DNA of 64,000 nt, from NCBI GenBank assembly GCA_001548435.1, contig AP017308.1, positions 3,791,030-3,855,029 on the forward strand, given 5' to 3'. Under the pieces are notes generated by a model. That model had not been told where the DNA came from, searched no databases, and was given only the letters and a program-made list of their open reading frames with translations. Source of the stretch: Leptolyngbya sp. NIES-3755 (GTDB lineage Bacteria > Cyanobacteriota > Cyanobacteriia > Leptolyngbyales > Leptolyngbyaceae). Each line of letters starts with the position of its first letter. The stretch's first letter is position 1. Both the position numbers and the translations under genes were made by a program. Positions 25,546 through 34,420 of the stretch are shown piece after piece.

Positions 25546-26614
25546 CGCGATCGCAATTTACACACAAGAAACGAAAGCACGATCGTGGCTCGATCGATAC
25601 AAAGGCAAGCAGCCGCATTTTGCTTGTGTTTTAGGATTTACAGAAACCGGATTAATCCCAGGAATTTCAGCAGCCGGGGCAACTCCAAACGATCGACAAT
25701 TTACCGCGATCGCAGATGCAGAATTTTTAGTCAACGGAGTGCAACCGAATCCGAAATTTCCATTGCCGCCGCTGTATGTTGGAACTTCTCCGGTTTATAT
25801 TTCTCGTGCGATCGTAGAAGCGCTAGAGATTCCAGTTACCGTATTTAATGCTGGATTACCGCGATCGCCATCTATTTCTGCGATCGATTTACAAGGCACT
25901 CCGGCTCGATGTGTCAGCACTGGGAAAGCGATCGATCTTCAGATTGTTCAACATCTCTTTAATCAAGGCTTGAAATGGGGTGAAAAACTCGCTCAAACCG
26001 CTGATTATCTAATTCTGGGTGAATGTGTAGTCGGTGGAACAACAACCGCTCTAGCCGTTTTAACCGGGCTTGGAATTGATGCGATCGGCAAAGTGAACAG
26101 CAGTCATTCGATTTGCAATCACGCCCAAAAATGGGAACTCGTACAGCAAGGACTATCTCAGCCAATCACTGATCCGTTTTCAGTCGTGGCAGCAGTGGGT
26201 GATCCGATGCAAATTACGGTTGCAGGAATGGCGATCGCAGCGAGTCGATCGTGTGGCGTTTTACTCGCAGGCGGAACCCAAATGTTAGCTGTGTATGCGT
26301 TAATCCAAGCGATTCAAGCTTCGGATCAAATAGTCGTCGGAACGACTCGCTGGGTGGCAGAAGATCCGACGGGAGACACAGTTGGACTCGCAAAAACTTT
26401 GAAAGATGCGACCCTGATTGCAACCCGATTAAACTTTGCTGATTCGCAATGGACTCAGCTACAAGCTTATGAGCGCGGGTTTGTTAAAGAAGGAGTCGGT
26501 GCGGGAGGATGCGCGATCGCGGCTTCGATGTTTCGAGACTGGGGACAGACTGAATTATTAGACGCGATCGAACAGTTAATAACCAAATCTGAGTTAATGA
26601 ACTCGTTGCGCTAA
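25538..26614 (+). CDS. CobT-like nicotinate-nucleotide phosphoribosyltransferase family protein (TIGR00303)
   Basis: The 358-aa product matches the TIGR00303 family, related to CobT, which transfers ribose phosphate from nicotinate mononucleotide to the lower-ligand base of cobalamin. Recognisable blocks are TPNDRQFTAIADAEFL, DYLILGECVVGGTTTALAVL, and SCGVLLAGGTQMLAVYAL. Cyanobacteria make pseudocobalamin with adenine as lower ligand, so the acceptor may be adenine; this is inference. The ATG at 25538 overlaps the previous stop by 8 nt. The 3' end overlaps the convergent gene by 21 nt. Confidence 0.85.
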   Translation: MSSAIAIYTQETKARSWLDRYKGKQPHFACVLGFTETGLIPGISAAGATPNDRQFTAIADAEFLVNGVQPNPKFPLPPLYVGTSPVYISRAIVEALEIPVTVFNAGLPRSPSISAIDLQGTPARCVSTGKAIDLQIVQHLFNQGLKWGEKLAQTADYLILGECVVGGTTTALAVLTGLGIDAIGKVNSSHSICNHAQKWELVQQGLSQPITDPFSVVAAVGDPMQITVAGMAIAASRSCGVLLAGGTQMLAVYALIQAIQASDQIVVGTTRWVAEDPTGDTVGLAKTLKDATLIATRLNFADSQWTQLQAYERGFVKEGVGAGGCAIAASMFRDWGQTELLDAIEQLITKSELMNSLR

Positions 26615-26959
26615 AAGTTGTTCTTCGAGCGCGGCAATGCGATTGTATGCAGCGGTTAATTGAGCCGTGAGGCGTTGAATTTGGATCTCTGGGGAAAGGG
26701 ATTTTTCGCCGCTATGACTCGACGACTCGATCGTATGTGTATCCGATAAAACGTCTTTGTGTTCCATCGTTGAATCGGTGCGCGAATAGTTGAATCGTCC
26801 ATTGGTGGTTCCAAAGTTCGATCGACTAATTCCCGTGTGCGAACCAGACTGGATTTCGGTTAAGGTTTGCGCCAGATTTGCTCCGAATTGTTCAATGATC
26901 TGGTGCAGCGTATCTACCTTGCTATTGAGAGCGTTGATCTGGGTTTGGACAGTATCCAT
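26594..26959 (-). CDS. Small coiled-coil protein
   Basis: The 121-aa product has two heptad segments: TQINALNSKVDTLHQIIEQF at the N terminus and IQRLTAQLTAAYNRIAALEE at the C terminus. A Ser/Thr/His-rich disordered middle joins them. No family is recognised. It is likely an oligomerising or scaffold protein. The gene is convergent with, and overlaps, the CobT-like gene. Confidence 0.65.
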   Translation of the reverse strand: MDTVQTQINALNSKVDTLHQIIEQFGANLAQTLTEIQSGSHTGISRSNFGTTNGRFNYSRTDSTMEHKDVLSDTHTIESSSHSGEKSLSPEIQIQRLTAQLTAAYNRIAALEEQLLAQRVH

Positions 26960-27334
26960 TGGTTAACCTTTTACCCCTACTTTTCTTGGACTCATAGTAG
27001 GTCAATAATTTTGATGCTATCGAGTTATTCCTGAATCATTTAACGTTTTGTGGTGGTTCAAAATTTAGCGAAAGAAACCAATGAGTAGTCACTTAGGATT
27101 AAGTTGCAAAAGATGAACAAAATCTAAACAAAAGGATTTTCTAACGTACTTAAAATCTAAAGCAATACTAAAGCGCTGTGGTTCTTTCTTTGGGGATGAA
27201 TGATTGTTCGATCGCGTTTCAAGTTGTCTAATTAGCAACAGAAATTATTTGATTTCTTTTGTTAAAAACTAATAGATGAACAGGATACGCGAATCTAAGA
27301 TAAAATCACCTTGATCGCTTTGCTTTAACTCGTC
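26960..27334. other. Intergenic region without a gene
   Basis: About 375 nt, AT-rich, between two divergent genes. It must hold both promoters. TAAGATAAAAT near 27296-27306 is a possible -10 region for the lyase gene. No hairpin, RNA gene or coding frame was seen. Confidence 0.5.
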
Positions 27335-27937
27335 ATGCTGGATTTTCAAGAATTCTTCAATGCCTGTTCTGGACTGTGGAAGACCGAGCGCATCTATCAC
27401 TACATGCAGAATGGCGAAATTGAGCGCTCTTATACAGAGTTTCAGGTCAATCCACTGACCGATGACGAGAAAGATAAGATCCTGATGCCGAGTGAGACTT
27501 TGCAAATCGATCGCACCAAAAATCTGATCTTCCCCGGCTTCTCGATCGCATTCGACACCGTTTCAGAAACAGGCGATCGCGTTTCGATGAGTCTCAAAGC
27601 CTTATTCGTTCCAGATGCCGCTGTGACTGATTCAAGCGCTCCAAAACCACCGATGCCCGTCGCGGCTGAAGTGACAGACGATGCCATTCAAGGCTTTTAT
27701 TTGCGAGATGAAGGCTATTCTGAAGGCGGCGCGATCGCAGGACGATTCACTTATCAACCGTCTCGTCAAACTTTGGAAATGACGACGCACTATAAGCGAT
27801 CGGTTGCAGTCGATCAAATGCGATTCATTTCACCCGATACGCGATTAAGAACGATCGTCACTTATCAACGTCCCGAAGCAGATCAAGTGCCAACGGTAAC
27901 CACTTTGATCGGTTTTGGGGTAGAACGGAAAAGCTAA
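27335..27937 (+). CDS. Phycobiliprotein lyase, CpcS/CpeS family
   Basis: The 200-aa product belongs to the CpcS/CpeS bilin lyases, which attach phycocyanobilin to a cysteine of phycobiliproteins for the phycobilisome antenna. The family opening FFNACSGLWKTERIYHY is intact, as are GFYLRDEGYSEGG and TRLRTIVTYQRPE, all part of the lipocalin-like barrel. At 200 aa it is slightly longer than typical CpcS, because of an Ala/Pro insert near 90-110. Whether it is the CpcS, CpcU or CpcV type cannot be told by eye. The next gene starts 17 nt downstream. Confidence 0.9.
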   Translation: MLDFQEFFNACSGLWKTERIYHYMQNGEIERSYTEFQVNPLTDDEKDKILMPSETLQIDRTKNLIFPGFSIAFDTVSETGDRVSMSLKALFVPDAAVTDSSAPKPPMPVAAEVTDDAIQGFYLRDEGYSEGGAIAGRFTYQPSRQTLEMTTHYKRSVAVDQMRFISPDTRLRTIVTYQRPEADQVPTVTTLIGFGVERKS

Positions 27938-27954
27938 CAGAATTGCCCAATCAA

Positions 27955-29163
27955 ATGGATCGACGTCGTTTTCTCTTCGGAATTGCAGCACTCAGTACCA
28001 CGCTCAGCGGCTGTAATAATCCCAATCAGTCCGCGCTCCGAATTCGATCGCTGAAAAATTCGATCCCGGTTCAGCTTCCAAACGAATTCCGCAAACAGCT
28101 AACCGAATTCAAAGACACTCGAATCGATATCAAGCCTGAGGAGCAACTGAGAACGCTGTTCGCCAATCTGCAAACCTGGAAACAGCGAATGGGTAAAGCC
28201 GTGCCCGATCGCAATCCGATTCTGCCGTTTTTGGCTGAGCAACCTGAAGCGATTCCCGATCTTGTCACAATGGGCGATTATTGGCTTCCCGTTGCCATTC
28301 GACAGCAGTTAATTAAACCCTTGGATGCGAACGCTTGGAAACTTTGGAATCAATTGCCCGATCGCTGGAAACAAGTGGTCACTCGCGATGGTCAAGGAAA
28401 TCTGTTGAGAGCCAAAGATCGCAACAACGTCCCCATTGTTCCCACTCAAGTTTGGGGTGCACCGTATCGTTGGGGCGCGACCGTGATTGTGTATCGAACG
28501 GATATTTTTCGCGATCGTAATCTCACTCCCCCAAAAGATTGGGCGGATCTGTGGCGGGAAGATCTACGCGGCAGAATTGCGCTACTCGATCAGCCTAGAG
28601 AAATTATTGGGCTAACGCTGAAAAAGCTGGGTCAATCTTACAATACGCCTGATTTAACCAAGGTTCCGAATTTGGAATCTGAACTATCTGCACTGAATCG
28701 TCAAACAAAATTCTATAGTTCCGATTCTGCACTGCAATCCCTCTTGATTGATGATGTTTGGATTGCGGTCGCTTGGTCTACCGATGTGTTGCAAGCGATG
28801 AAGCGAAATCCATCGATCACGGGCGTATTCCCCAGTTCTGGAACGGCTCTATTTACAGATCTTTGGGTGCGTCCAGCAGGGGTAATTCTGAATCCAGATA
28901 AAGCAGTCCAGTCTTTAGCGGAACAGTGGATTAATTTCTGTTGGCAACCCTCGATCGCGCCTCAATTGTCACTCTTCAGTCAAGCCGCATCGCCGATCTT
29001 ACAAACCTTAGATCCAGCTACATTTCCAGAGCAGCTTAGACAGAATCCGCTTTTAGTTCCGCCATCAGAAGTCCTCGATCGCTCTGAATTTCTCGAACCG
29101 ATTCGCGATCAAACGATCGAACAATATCGATCGCTCTGGGCTAAAGTCCGAGGCTCGGTCTAG
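27955..29163 (+). CDS. Periplasmic binding lipoprotein, polyamine-type
   Basis: The 402-aa product starts MDRRRFLFGIAALSTTLSGC: a twin-arginine-like motif followed by a lipobox (LSGC). The rest resembles extracellular solute-binding proteins of the spermidine/putrescine class (AEQPEAIPDLVTMGDYWL, GAPYRWGATVIVYRTDIF, WADLWREDLRGRIALLD). It should bind a small solute outside the inner membrane, but no permease or ATPase genes are next to it, so it is an orphan. The ATG at 27955 is preferred over a TTG 12 nt earlier. Confidence 0.82.
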   Translation: MDRRRFLFGIAALSTTLSGCNNPNQSALRIRSLKNSIPVQLPNEFRKQLTEFKDTRIDIKPEEQLRTLFANLQTWKQRMGKAVPDRNPILPFLAEQPEAIPDLVTMGDYWLPVAIRQQLIKPLDANAWKLWNQLPDRWKQVVTRDGQGNLLRAKDRNNVPIVPTQVWGAPYRWGATVIVYRTDIFRDRNLTPPKDWADLWREDLRGRIALLDQPREIIGLTLKKLGQSYNTPDLTKVPNLESELSALNRQTKFYSSDSALQSLLIDDVWIAVAWSTDVLQAMKRNPSITGVFPSSGTALFTDLWVRPAGVILNPDKAVQSLAEQWINFCWQPSIAPQLSLFSQAASPILQTLDPATFPEQLRQNPLLVPPSEVLDRSEFLEPIRDQTIEQYRSLWAKVRGSV

Positions 29164-29710
29164 TCGGAGACCAGAAATTCGTTTTCGCTAAGACATCAAA
29201 TGCAGTGCAAGCGATCGGCTCTTGTTGACTCTGCTTTTGTCCTACGTTAGCGCTGAATTCGCAGGTATAGGTGGCTAACATTTCGCCTTGTGGATTAAAC
29301 ACCCGCAAATTGTAGCCATAATCACTCGTAGCTTTACCAAATCGTCTGATAAATTCAAATCGTTCAAAATAATCCAATCCGCTCCAAAGCTGAGCATTCA
29401 CCACCAGATCCACTCGACTCGGCTCAGTGGCTCCATTACATGCCAACCATCCACTAATCAAGCGCCGTCCAAATTTATCTTGTGCGGCAATTTGATCCCG
29501 AACAAACCACAGACTGGGCTGCGTTAATCCTGATTGATCGATCGTCCTATTCGTCACGCCTTCGGTTGTCTCGTTACACATTCCTTTTTGAAACATCTCT
29601 GGCTGAAAGGGTGTGGTCGAAGCTTGCAACGCTGAATTTGCCAATACACTCTGACTCATCAAGCCGACAATCAGACTGGCTCTTGCAAAATGGTGTAACA
29701 CTTGTATCAT
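29141..29710 (-). CDS. Exported hypothetical protein
   Basis: The 189-aa product has an N-terminal signal (FARASLIVGLMSQSVLA). The mature domain has four well-spaced cysteines (GMCNETTE, LACNGATE, YTCEFSA, IACTAFD), likely two disulfides, and reads as a small beta-rich fold. No family recognised. Its 3' end overlaps the convergent binding-protein gene by 23 nt. Confidence 0.7.
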   Translation of the reverse strand: MIQVLHHFARASLIVGLMSQSVLANSALQASTTPFQPEMFQKGMCNETTEGVTNRTIDQSGLTQPSLWFVRDQIAAQDKFGRRLISGWLACNGATEPSRVDLVVNAQLWSGLDYFERFEFIRRFGKATSDYGYNLRVFNPQGEMLATYTCEFSANVGQKQSQQEPIACTAFDVLAKTNFWSPTRPSLGL

Positions 29711-29802
29711 ATTGAGTTCGATTAGTTTGCCGAATTGACGCGATCGAGTCCGCGAAAGTGCCTACTCCTGTTTTAATGTAATTTCTCTCAAATTCAAATG
29801 TT

Positions 29803-30219
29803 ATGTTCGATCCGCTTCGTCCTTTAAAGTACTTACCTTGGATTGAGTTGCTGCAAGTGTCCCTGTTTACGATCGGTTTGACGATCGCGATCGATGTTCT
29901 CTTTTTACAATTGGTCAGAATTCCAGCCGTGTATCCGACGATCGCTCAATTGTTCAATTCTCCTTTTGGCTTGCTGATTGTATTAGGAGCCGCTGTCGGT
30001 GTGGGAGCTTTAGCAGTTGCGATTATGGAACGCTGGTTTCGTCAAATTGTGATTACGAACACGACTTTGTGGGCGTTAGTCCCTTGTCTTGGATTGTGGC
30101 TATGGCTGCGATCGTTTCTGACTGTTTTTCCGCAGCTACTCACTCCGGTTCTCAGTTTTGAATCGATCGTGTGTATTATTCTGGGCGTGTTTTGGAAAGG
30201 GAAACCGTACTGGCGGTGA
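29803..30219 (+). CDS. Small membrane protein, hypothetical
   Basis: The 138-aa product has four hydrophobic helices (LLQVSLFTIGLTIAIDVLFL, FGLLIVLGAAVGVGALAVAI, TTLWALVPCLGLWLWL, FESIVCIILGVFW). No family recognised. It precedes another membrane protein on the same strand with a 58-nt gap and may share its transcript. Confidence 0.65.
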   Translation: MFDPLRPLKYLPWIELLQVSLFTIGLTIAIDVLFLQLVRIPAVYPTIAQLFNSPFGLLIVLGAAVGVGALAVAIMERWFRQIVITNTTLWALVPCLGLWLWLRSFLTVFPQLLTPVLSFESIVCIILGVFWKGKPYWR

Positions 30220-30277
30220 TTCAATTTGCTCCCGCGATACGCTACCTTAGTTTGAGATCCCTAAGAACTGAAGAACG

Positions 30278-30817
30278 ATGATTGCTCTGTACTGTGTTTT
30301 GCTTTTTGCGATGCTGGTTGGAATTATTGGTGCAGTCGTTCCTGGCATTCCTGGAACCAGTTTGATTTTGGCATCGATCGTGATTTGGGGTGCAGTTCGT
30401 GGATTTGCAGATTTGACGATTCCACTGGCAGTTGGGGTCGTTGTGTTTGTTCTCAGCTTAGGCATCGATTTTCTGGCAACGTACTGGGGCGCAAAAAAGG
30501 CTGGAGCCAGTAATTGGGGGCAAATTGGCGCATTTGTTGGATTTATTCTTGGGTTTCTTGGATTTCTGCCGACTTTACCGATCGGGGGTCCATTAGGTCC
30601 GATCATTGGGCTGTTTTTTGGTCCGTTGGTGGGTGCGATCGTGGGTGAATTTCTCTACCGCAAAGATGCCATGATCGCGATCAAAGCTGGAATTGGGATT
30701 GTAGTCGGTTCTGTGGTCGGCAACTTGGTTCAAGGTGTTTTAGCGCTGCTCACGGTTGCTGTGTTTATCTTCACTACATTCCCGCAAGTTCAAGCAGCGG
30801 TTCATTTAGCAAATTAA
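30278..30817 (+). CDS. DUF456 membrane protein
   Basis: The 179-aa product matches DUF456: the N-terminal VGIIGAVVPGIPGTSLILAS, the SLGIDFLATYWGAKKAGASN middle and the Gly-rich IGGPLGPIIGLFFGPLVGAI. It has five or six hydrophobic segments. Its function is unknown; the Gly-rich repeats resemble glycine-zipper membrane proteins. The stop overlaps the convergent nadE stop in 4 nt. Confidence 0.85.
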   Translation: MIALYCVLLFAMLVGIIGAVVPGIPGTSLILASIVIWGAVRGFADLTIPLAVGVVVFVLSLGIDFLATYWGAKKAGASNWGQIGAFVGFILGFLGFLPTLPIGGPLGPIIGLFFGPLVGAIVGEFLYRKDAMIAIKAGIGIVVGSVVGNLVQGVLALLTVAVFIFTTFPQVQAAVHLAN

Positions 30818-32478
30818 ATTCGAGCAATCCAACGACTCGCGATCGGCATTCTCCATCCAGTTCCAAAAGCGCGATCGGTGACTTTTAATCCGGGTGGCGC
30901 TTGTTTGCGTTTGAACTCTGCAATTCGGACTAATTTCACCACTCGTTCCACGATCGCGGCTTCATGTCCAGCGGCTACGATTTCGGTTGGTGCTTGATGC
31001 TGATGAATATATCGATCGAGAATGTCGTCCAAAATTTCATAGTCCGGTAGCGAATCTTGGTCTTTCTGTCCCGGTTTCAATTCTGCGCTCGGTGGTTTGA
31101 TCAAAACATTGTTCGGAATGATTTCTCGTTCTCGATTAATCCATTCGCAAAGTTTGTACACTTTTGTTTTTGGAACATCTGCGATCGCGGCTAATCCCCC
31201 GTTCATATCGCCATATAACGTGCAATATCCCACAGCAATCTCAGATTTGTTGCCCGTTGAAACTAAGAGATGCCCAAACTTATTCGATACTGCCATCAAC
31301 AAAGTGCCACGAATTCGAGATTGCAAATTTTCTTCAGCGAGTCCAAATGGTGTTCCTGCGAATAATGGATCGAGTGTTCGATCGAAGCATTCCATCACCG
31401 TCCCGATCGCCAATGTTTGCGTGTGAATTCCTAGATTTTGAGCCAGATCCATCGCATCTTGAATCGAATGATCTGAACTATACGGAGAAGGCATGAGAAT
31501 CCCAAGAACATTCTCTTTTCCAACGGCTTCGGATGCGATCGCAGCAATCAAAGAAGAATCAATCCCACCACTCAATCCCAAAACAATCTTAGAAAAGCCA
31601 CATTTCCGAGCATAATCTCGCACACCCAAAACTAATGCTGACCAAAGTTCGGCTTCTTCGCGATCGGGAGCAGGTTCGATCGTACTTTTCTCAAAATCTT
31701 GCCCATTGTATTCAAGCACCAACCAATCTTCCTCAAAGCCGATCGCTCTTGCAATCAGTTCGCCAGACTTGTCGATCGCAATACTCGCGCCATCAAAAAT
31801 CAGATCATCATTTCCGCCCACCTGATTCGCATAAATCAACGGCTGATTAAATCTCACGGCTCCATGTCGCAACATTGCTTCCCGAAGTTTCTGCTTGCCA
31901 ACCGTGTAAGGTGAAGCGGAAAGATTGATCGTGAAATCCACGCCTGTTTGAGCTAAATCTGCGATCGGGTTCAAGTTGTAAGTTCGCTTGCCCCAAAATT
32001 CCTCATCATTCCAAAGATCCTCACAGATAGTGACACCAATCCGAACACCCTCTAGTTCAAAATAGTTCGCCACATGCCCTGGTTCAAAGTAGCGATCCTC
32101 ATCGAACACATCATACGTAGGCAACAATCGCTTATGAAAGACTTGTAGAATCTTACCTTTCTCGATCAAAGCGACACTATTGAACAATGGCTTCCCACCT
32201 GTTGAGATTGCTTTTGCATTCGGCTCAACCGTTCCAACTAACACCGCTACACCTTCAGGCAAATTCGATGCAAGCTCTGAAAGTGTTCTCGCCATCGTTG
32301 CGACAAAGCTTGGATCAAGTAACAAATCGCGGGGTGGATAGCCACAGAGGGAAAGTTCAGGCGTTAGGAGTAAACGAACTCCTTCAGAAGCAGCACGATC
32401 GGCAGCTTTGAGAATTTTATCCGCGTTGCCTTCGAGATCTCCAATTGTCGGATTGAGTTGTGCGATCGCAATTTTCAT
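30814..32478 (-). CDS. nadE: Glutamine-dependent NAD+ synthetase
   Basis: NadE makes NAD+ from nicotinate adenine dinucleotide with ATP, using ammonia released from glutamine. The 554-aa product has an N-terminal nitrilase-type glutaminase domain (IAQLNPTIGDLEGNAD, LLTPELSLCGYPPRDLL, GVTICEDLWND with the catalytic cysteine) and a C-terminal synthetase with the PP-loop GLSGGIDSSL. The ATG at 32476-32478 overlaps the stop of hepT in ATGA. It is the last gene of the operon pncB-nadD-nrtR-mntA-hepT-nadE. Confidence 0.95.
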   Translation of the reverse strand: MKIAIAQLNPTIGDLEGNADKILKAADRAASEGVRLLLTPELSLCGYPPRDLLLDPSFVATMARTLSELASNLPEGVAVLVGTVEPNAKAISTGGKPLFNSVALIEKGKILQVFHKRLLPTYDVFDEDRYFEPGHVANYFELEGVRIGVTICEDLWNDEEFWGKRTYNLNPIADLAQTGVDFTINLSASPYTVGKQKLREAMLRHGAVRFNQPLIYANQVGGNDDLIFDGASIAIDKSGELIARAIGFEEDWLVLEYNGQDFEKSTIEPAPDREEAELWSALVLGVRDYARKCGFSKIVLGLSGGIDSSLIAAIASEAVGKENVLGILMPSPYSSDHSIQDAMDLAQNLGIHTQTLAIGTVMECFDRTLDPLFAGTPFGLAEENLQSRIRGTLLMAVSNKFGHLLVSTGNKSEIAVGYCTLYGDMNGGLAAIADVPKTKVYKLCEWINREREIIPNNVLIKPPSAELKPGQKDQDSLPDYEILDDILDRYIHQHQAPTEIVAAGHEAAIVERVVKLVRIAEFKRKQAPPGLKVTDRAFGTGWRMPIASRWIARI

Positions 32479-32822
32479 GATGATGTTGAGTCTAAAATTT
32501 GCAAAATTTCTAAGATTTGTGGCTTGAATTTGGGCAATTCCATTTCGACAATTTCCCAAACAATATTGAAATCAACTCTTAGATAGTCGTGAACCAGTAC
32601 ATCTCGAAATCCAGCCATACGCCGCCAAGGAATGTCCGGATATGCTTGTTTAATTTCAGGAGAAAGATTCTTTGCTGCATCACCAATGACTTGAAAATTC
32701 CGAACAACCGCGTCTTGGATCATTCTGGTTGCTTCAAATGCTTCTCGTCCGCTAGAAGTGTATTCTTCAATCCGAGCAATACACTCTGCAATACAAGCGA
32801 TGTTTAATCCATCATCAATCAT
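32475..32822 (-). CDS. hepT: HepT-type RNase toxin (DUF86)
   Basis: The 115-aa helical protein has the HEPN toxin motif RDVLVHDY (Rx4HxY) near residue 73 and the DUF86 layout, with AAKNLSPEIKQAYPDIPWR just before it. HepT is an RNase toxin; its partner MntA silences it by adding AMP to the motif tyrosine (established for HepT/MntA pairs). Its start overlaps the mntA stop (ATGA) and its stop overlaps the nadE start (ATGA), so it is inserted in the coupled NAD operon without breaking it. Confidence 0.92.
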   Translation of the reverse strand: MIDDGLNIACIAECIARIEEYTSSGREAFEATRMIQDAVVRNFQVIGDAAKNLSPEIKQAYPDIPWRRMAGFRDVLVHDYLRVDFNIVWEIVEMELPKFKPQILEILQILDSTSS

Positions 32823-33115
32823 AGAGAAATTGCCTCTCTCAAAACCCGATCGCGAATTCTCTCGTGCAGCATTTTCTCAGTTGCGACATCCACTTCTCGC
32901 CCTAGTAAATCTTCAAGATCCTGAATCAGCCCAACCGGAAACCAAGAGCTTCGATTTTTTCCCATTTCAACCAAGAAATCGACATCACTTTCATTGTCCG
33001 CTTCGCCTCGTGCGACTGAGCCAAAAACTCTAACATTGTAAGCACCATGCTTTTGTGCGATCGCTAAAATCTCGTCTCGCTTATCGGCTAGTAGTTCCTC
33101 GATTCCAAGTCCCAT
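32819..33115 (-). CDS. mntA: MntA-type nucleotidyltransferase antitoxin
   Basis: The 98-aa protein has the minimal nucleotidyltransferase signature GSVARGEADNESDVDFLV (GSx10DxD) near residues 32-49, with DVATEKMLHERIRDRV at the C terminus. It should transfer AMP from ATP to the HepT toxin. It starts 10 nt after the nrtR-like gene, the largest gap inside this operon, and overlaps hepT by 4 nt. Confidence 0.92.
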   Translation of the reverse strand: MGLGIEELLADKRDEILAIAQKHGAYNVRVFGSVARGEADNESDVDFLVEMGKNRSSWFPVGLIQDLEDLLGREVDVATEKMLHERIRDRVLREAISL

Positions 33116-33125
33116 AATTCTGAAC

Positions 33126-33833
33126 TCAAATAAACACTAAAGGCTTATCTTTGAACGGCGCAAATGCTTCTGCATCAAAGCGATATAAACTCGCAGGTCG
33201 TCCCGCTCCTCTTGAAACTTTTACACCCGTATCTGATAAAAATCCGAGCTTTAATAACCGCGATCGAAAATTAGAATAGTCCGAAAAGTTTTCTCCCAAA
33301 ACAGTCGTATAAAGCTGAAACAAATCGCTCAATGTAAACAACTCAGGTAATACATCGAATGCAACCGGGCTGTATTCTAATTTGTTTCTTAAACGACGAT
33401 GACCATACTCCAAAATCTTGTTGTGATCGAATGCGAGTTCAGGTAATTGATCGACAGGATACCAAGCGATTCCACTCACTCCATCTGCAATCAGTTCAGC
33501 TTCTACAAATCGAACTAAAGCAAAATAGCTCACTGATAAATAACGAACTCCATAACTTTCTTCAGATTCACGTGGATCGCGCTGCGGACCTCCAAACGTA
33601 TAAAGCTGCTCTAAATAAAGATTCTTCACTCGAATTTTTTCTGACAGAATTCGATATGCCGCATCTTCAAGCGATTCGCCTTTTCGCACGAGTGTCCCTG
33701 GCAAACACCACTGTCCTAAAAACGGCTCCTCATGCCGCATTACGAGCAAAACCAATAATCGATTTTGCGCCGTATCCACTGAAAAGATCGCGTTATCGAC
33801 ACCCACCCTGAAATCCGCAAGCTTCTCCCCCAT
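33126..33833 (-). CDS. nrtR: Nudix-winged-helix regulator of NAD metabolism, NrtR type
   Basis: The 235-aa product has a Nudix-like domain (VDNAIFSVDTAQNRLLVLLV, GQWCLPGTLVRKGESLEDAA) and a C-terminal winged helix (FTLSDLFQLYTTVLGENFSD, SRGAGRPASLYRF), the NrtR layout. NrtR represses NAD synthesis genes and lets go on binding ADP-ribose (established for Synechocystis and Shewanella). The Nudix box here is degenerate, in line with a sensor rather than an enzyme. The ATG at 33831-33833 overlaps the nadD stop in TAATG; a start 36 nt upstream is less likely. Its place between nadD and nadE fits its role. Confidence 0.88.
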   Translation of the reverse strand: MGEKLADFRVGVDNAIFSVDTAQNRLLVLLVMRHEEPFLGQWCLPGTLVRKGESLEDAAYRILSEKIRVKNLYLEQLYTFGGPQRDPRESEESYGVRYLSVSYFALVRFVEAELIADGVSGIAWYPVDQLPELAFDHNKILEYGHRRLRNKLEYSPVAFDVLPELFTLSDLFQLYTTVLGENFSDYSNFRSRLLKLGFLSDTGVKVSRGAGRPASLYRFDAEAFAPFKDKPLVFI

Positions 33834-34420
33834 TAATGAACTGGTTGTTTTTCTGTGTGTGCGTGGCATTGATAAAGTTGCTCCCGATCGATATAAGCCT
33901 GAATTGAAGGTGTCACCCCGGATAAGTCACAGCCTTCGCGATATGCGGTTGAGGAAACATCAGGAACCGATGCAGGCGCGATCGTAATCTTCGCCCCGAT
34001 GGCTTCTAACCGCTGTAAATCTTCTGGTTCAAATTGATAGCGCGATCGCGGAATCACGAGAACCTCAACTCGCTGTAAGAGTTCCGACACACGATACCAC
34101 TTCGATAACTGTCGGGCGACATCAAATCCCACTACTAGCGTTAATTCTGCATTCGGATAGCGCTCTTGAACTCGATCGACCGTCACGATCGTTCTCGGAT
34201 GGCTCAATTCTGGATGAACCTGAACAGTTGAACAATCCAACTCATTTACGAGAATTTGTAGCATCGCGGTTCGCTGAGATAGCTCAGTTTGATGAGACTT
34301 AAATGGGTTATCTGCTGCCCAGACTGCAACGTGATCGAACTGTCCAGAGAGCCAGCGCAAAATCTCTAAATGTCCCGTCGTAGGAGGATCGGCACTGGTT
34401 CCAAAGAGGGCAATTTTCAT
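33833..34420 (-). CDS. nadD: Nicotinate-nucleotide adenylyltransferase
   Basis: NadD joins nicotinate mononucleotide with ATP to give nicotinate adenine dinucleotide. The 195-aa product has the nucleotidylyl-transferase start IALFGTSADPPTTGHLEIL, where TxGH replaces the usual HxGH first histidine, and the C-terminal SSTAYREG block (usual SSTxIR). The first histidine change is worth noting but the fold marks are clear. It overlaps pncB (TGATG) and the regulator gene (TAATG). Confidence 0.9.
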   Translation of the reverse strand: MKIALFGTSADPPTTGHLEILRWLSGQFDHVAVWAADNPFKSHQTELSQRTAMLQILVNELDCSTVQVHPELSHPRTIVTVDRVQERYPNAELTLVVGFDVARQLSKWYRVSELLQRVEVLVIPRSRYQFEPEDLQRLEAIGAKITIAPASVPDVSSTAYREGCDLSGVTPSIQAYIDREQLYQCHAHTEKQPVH

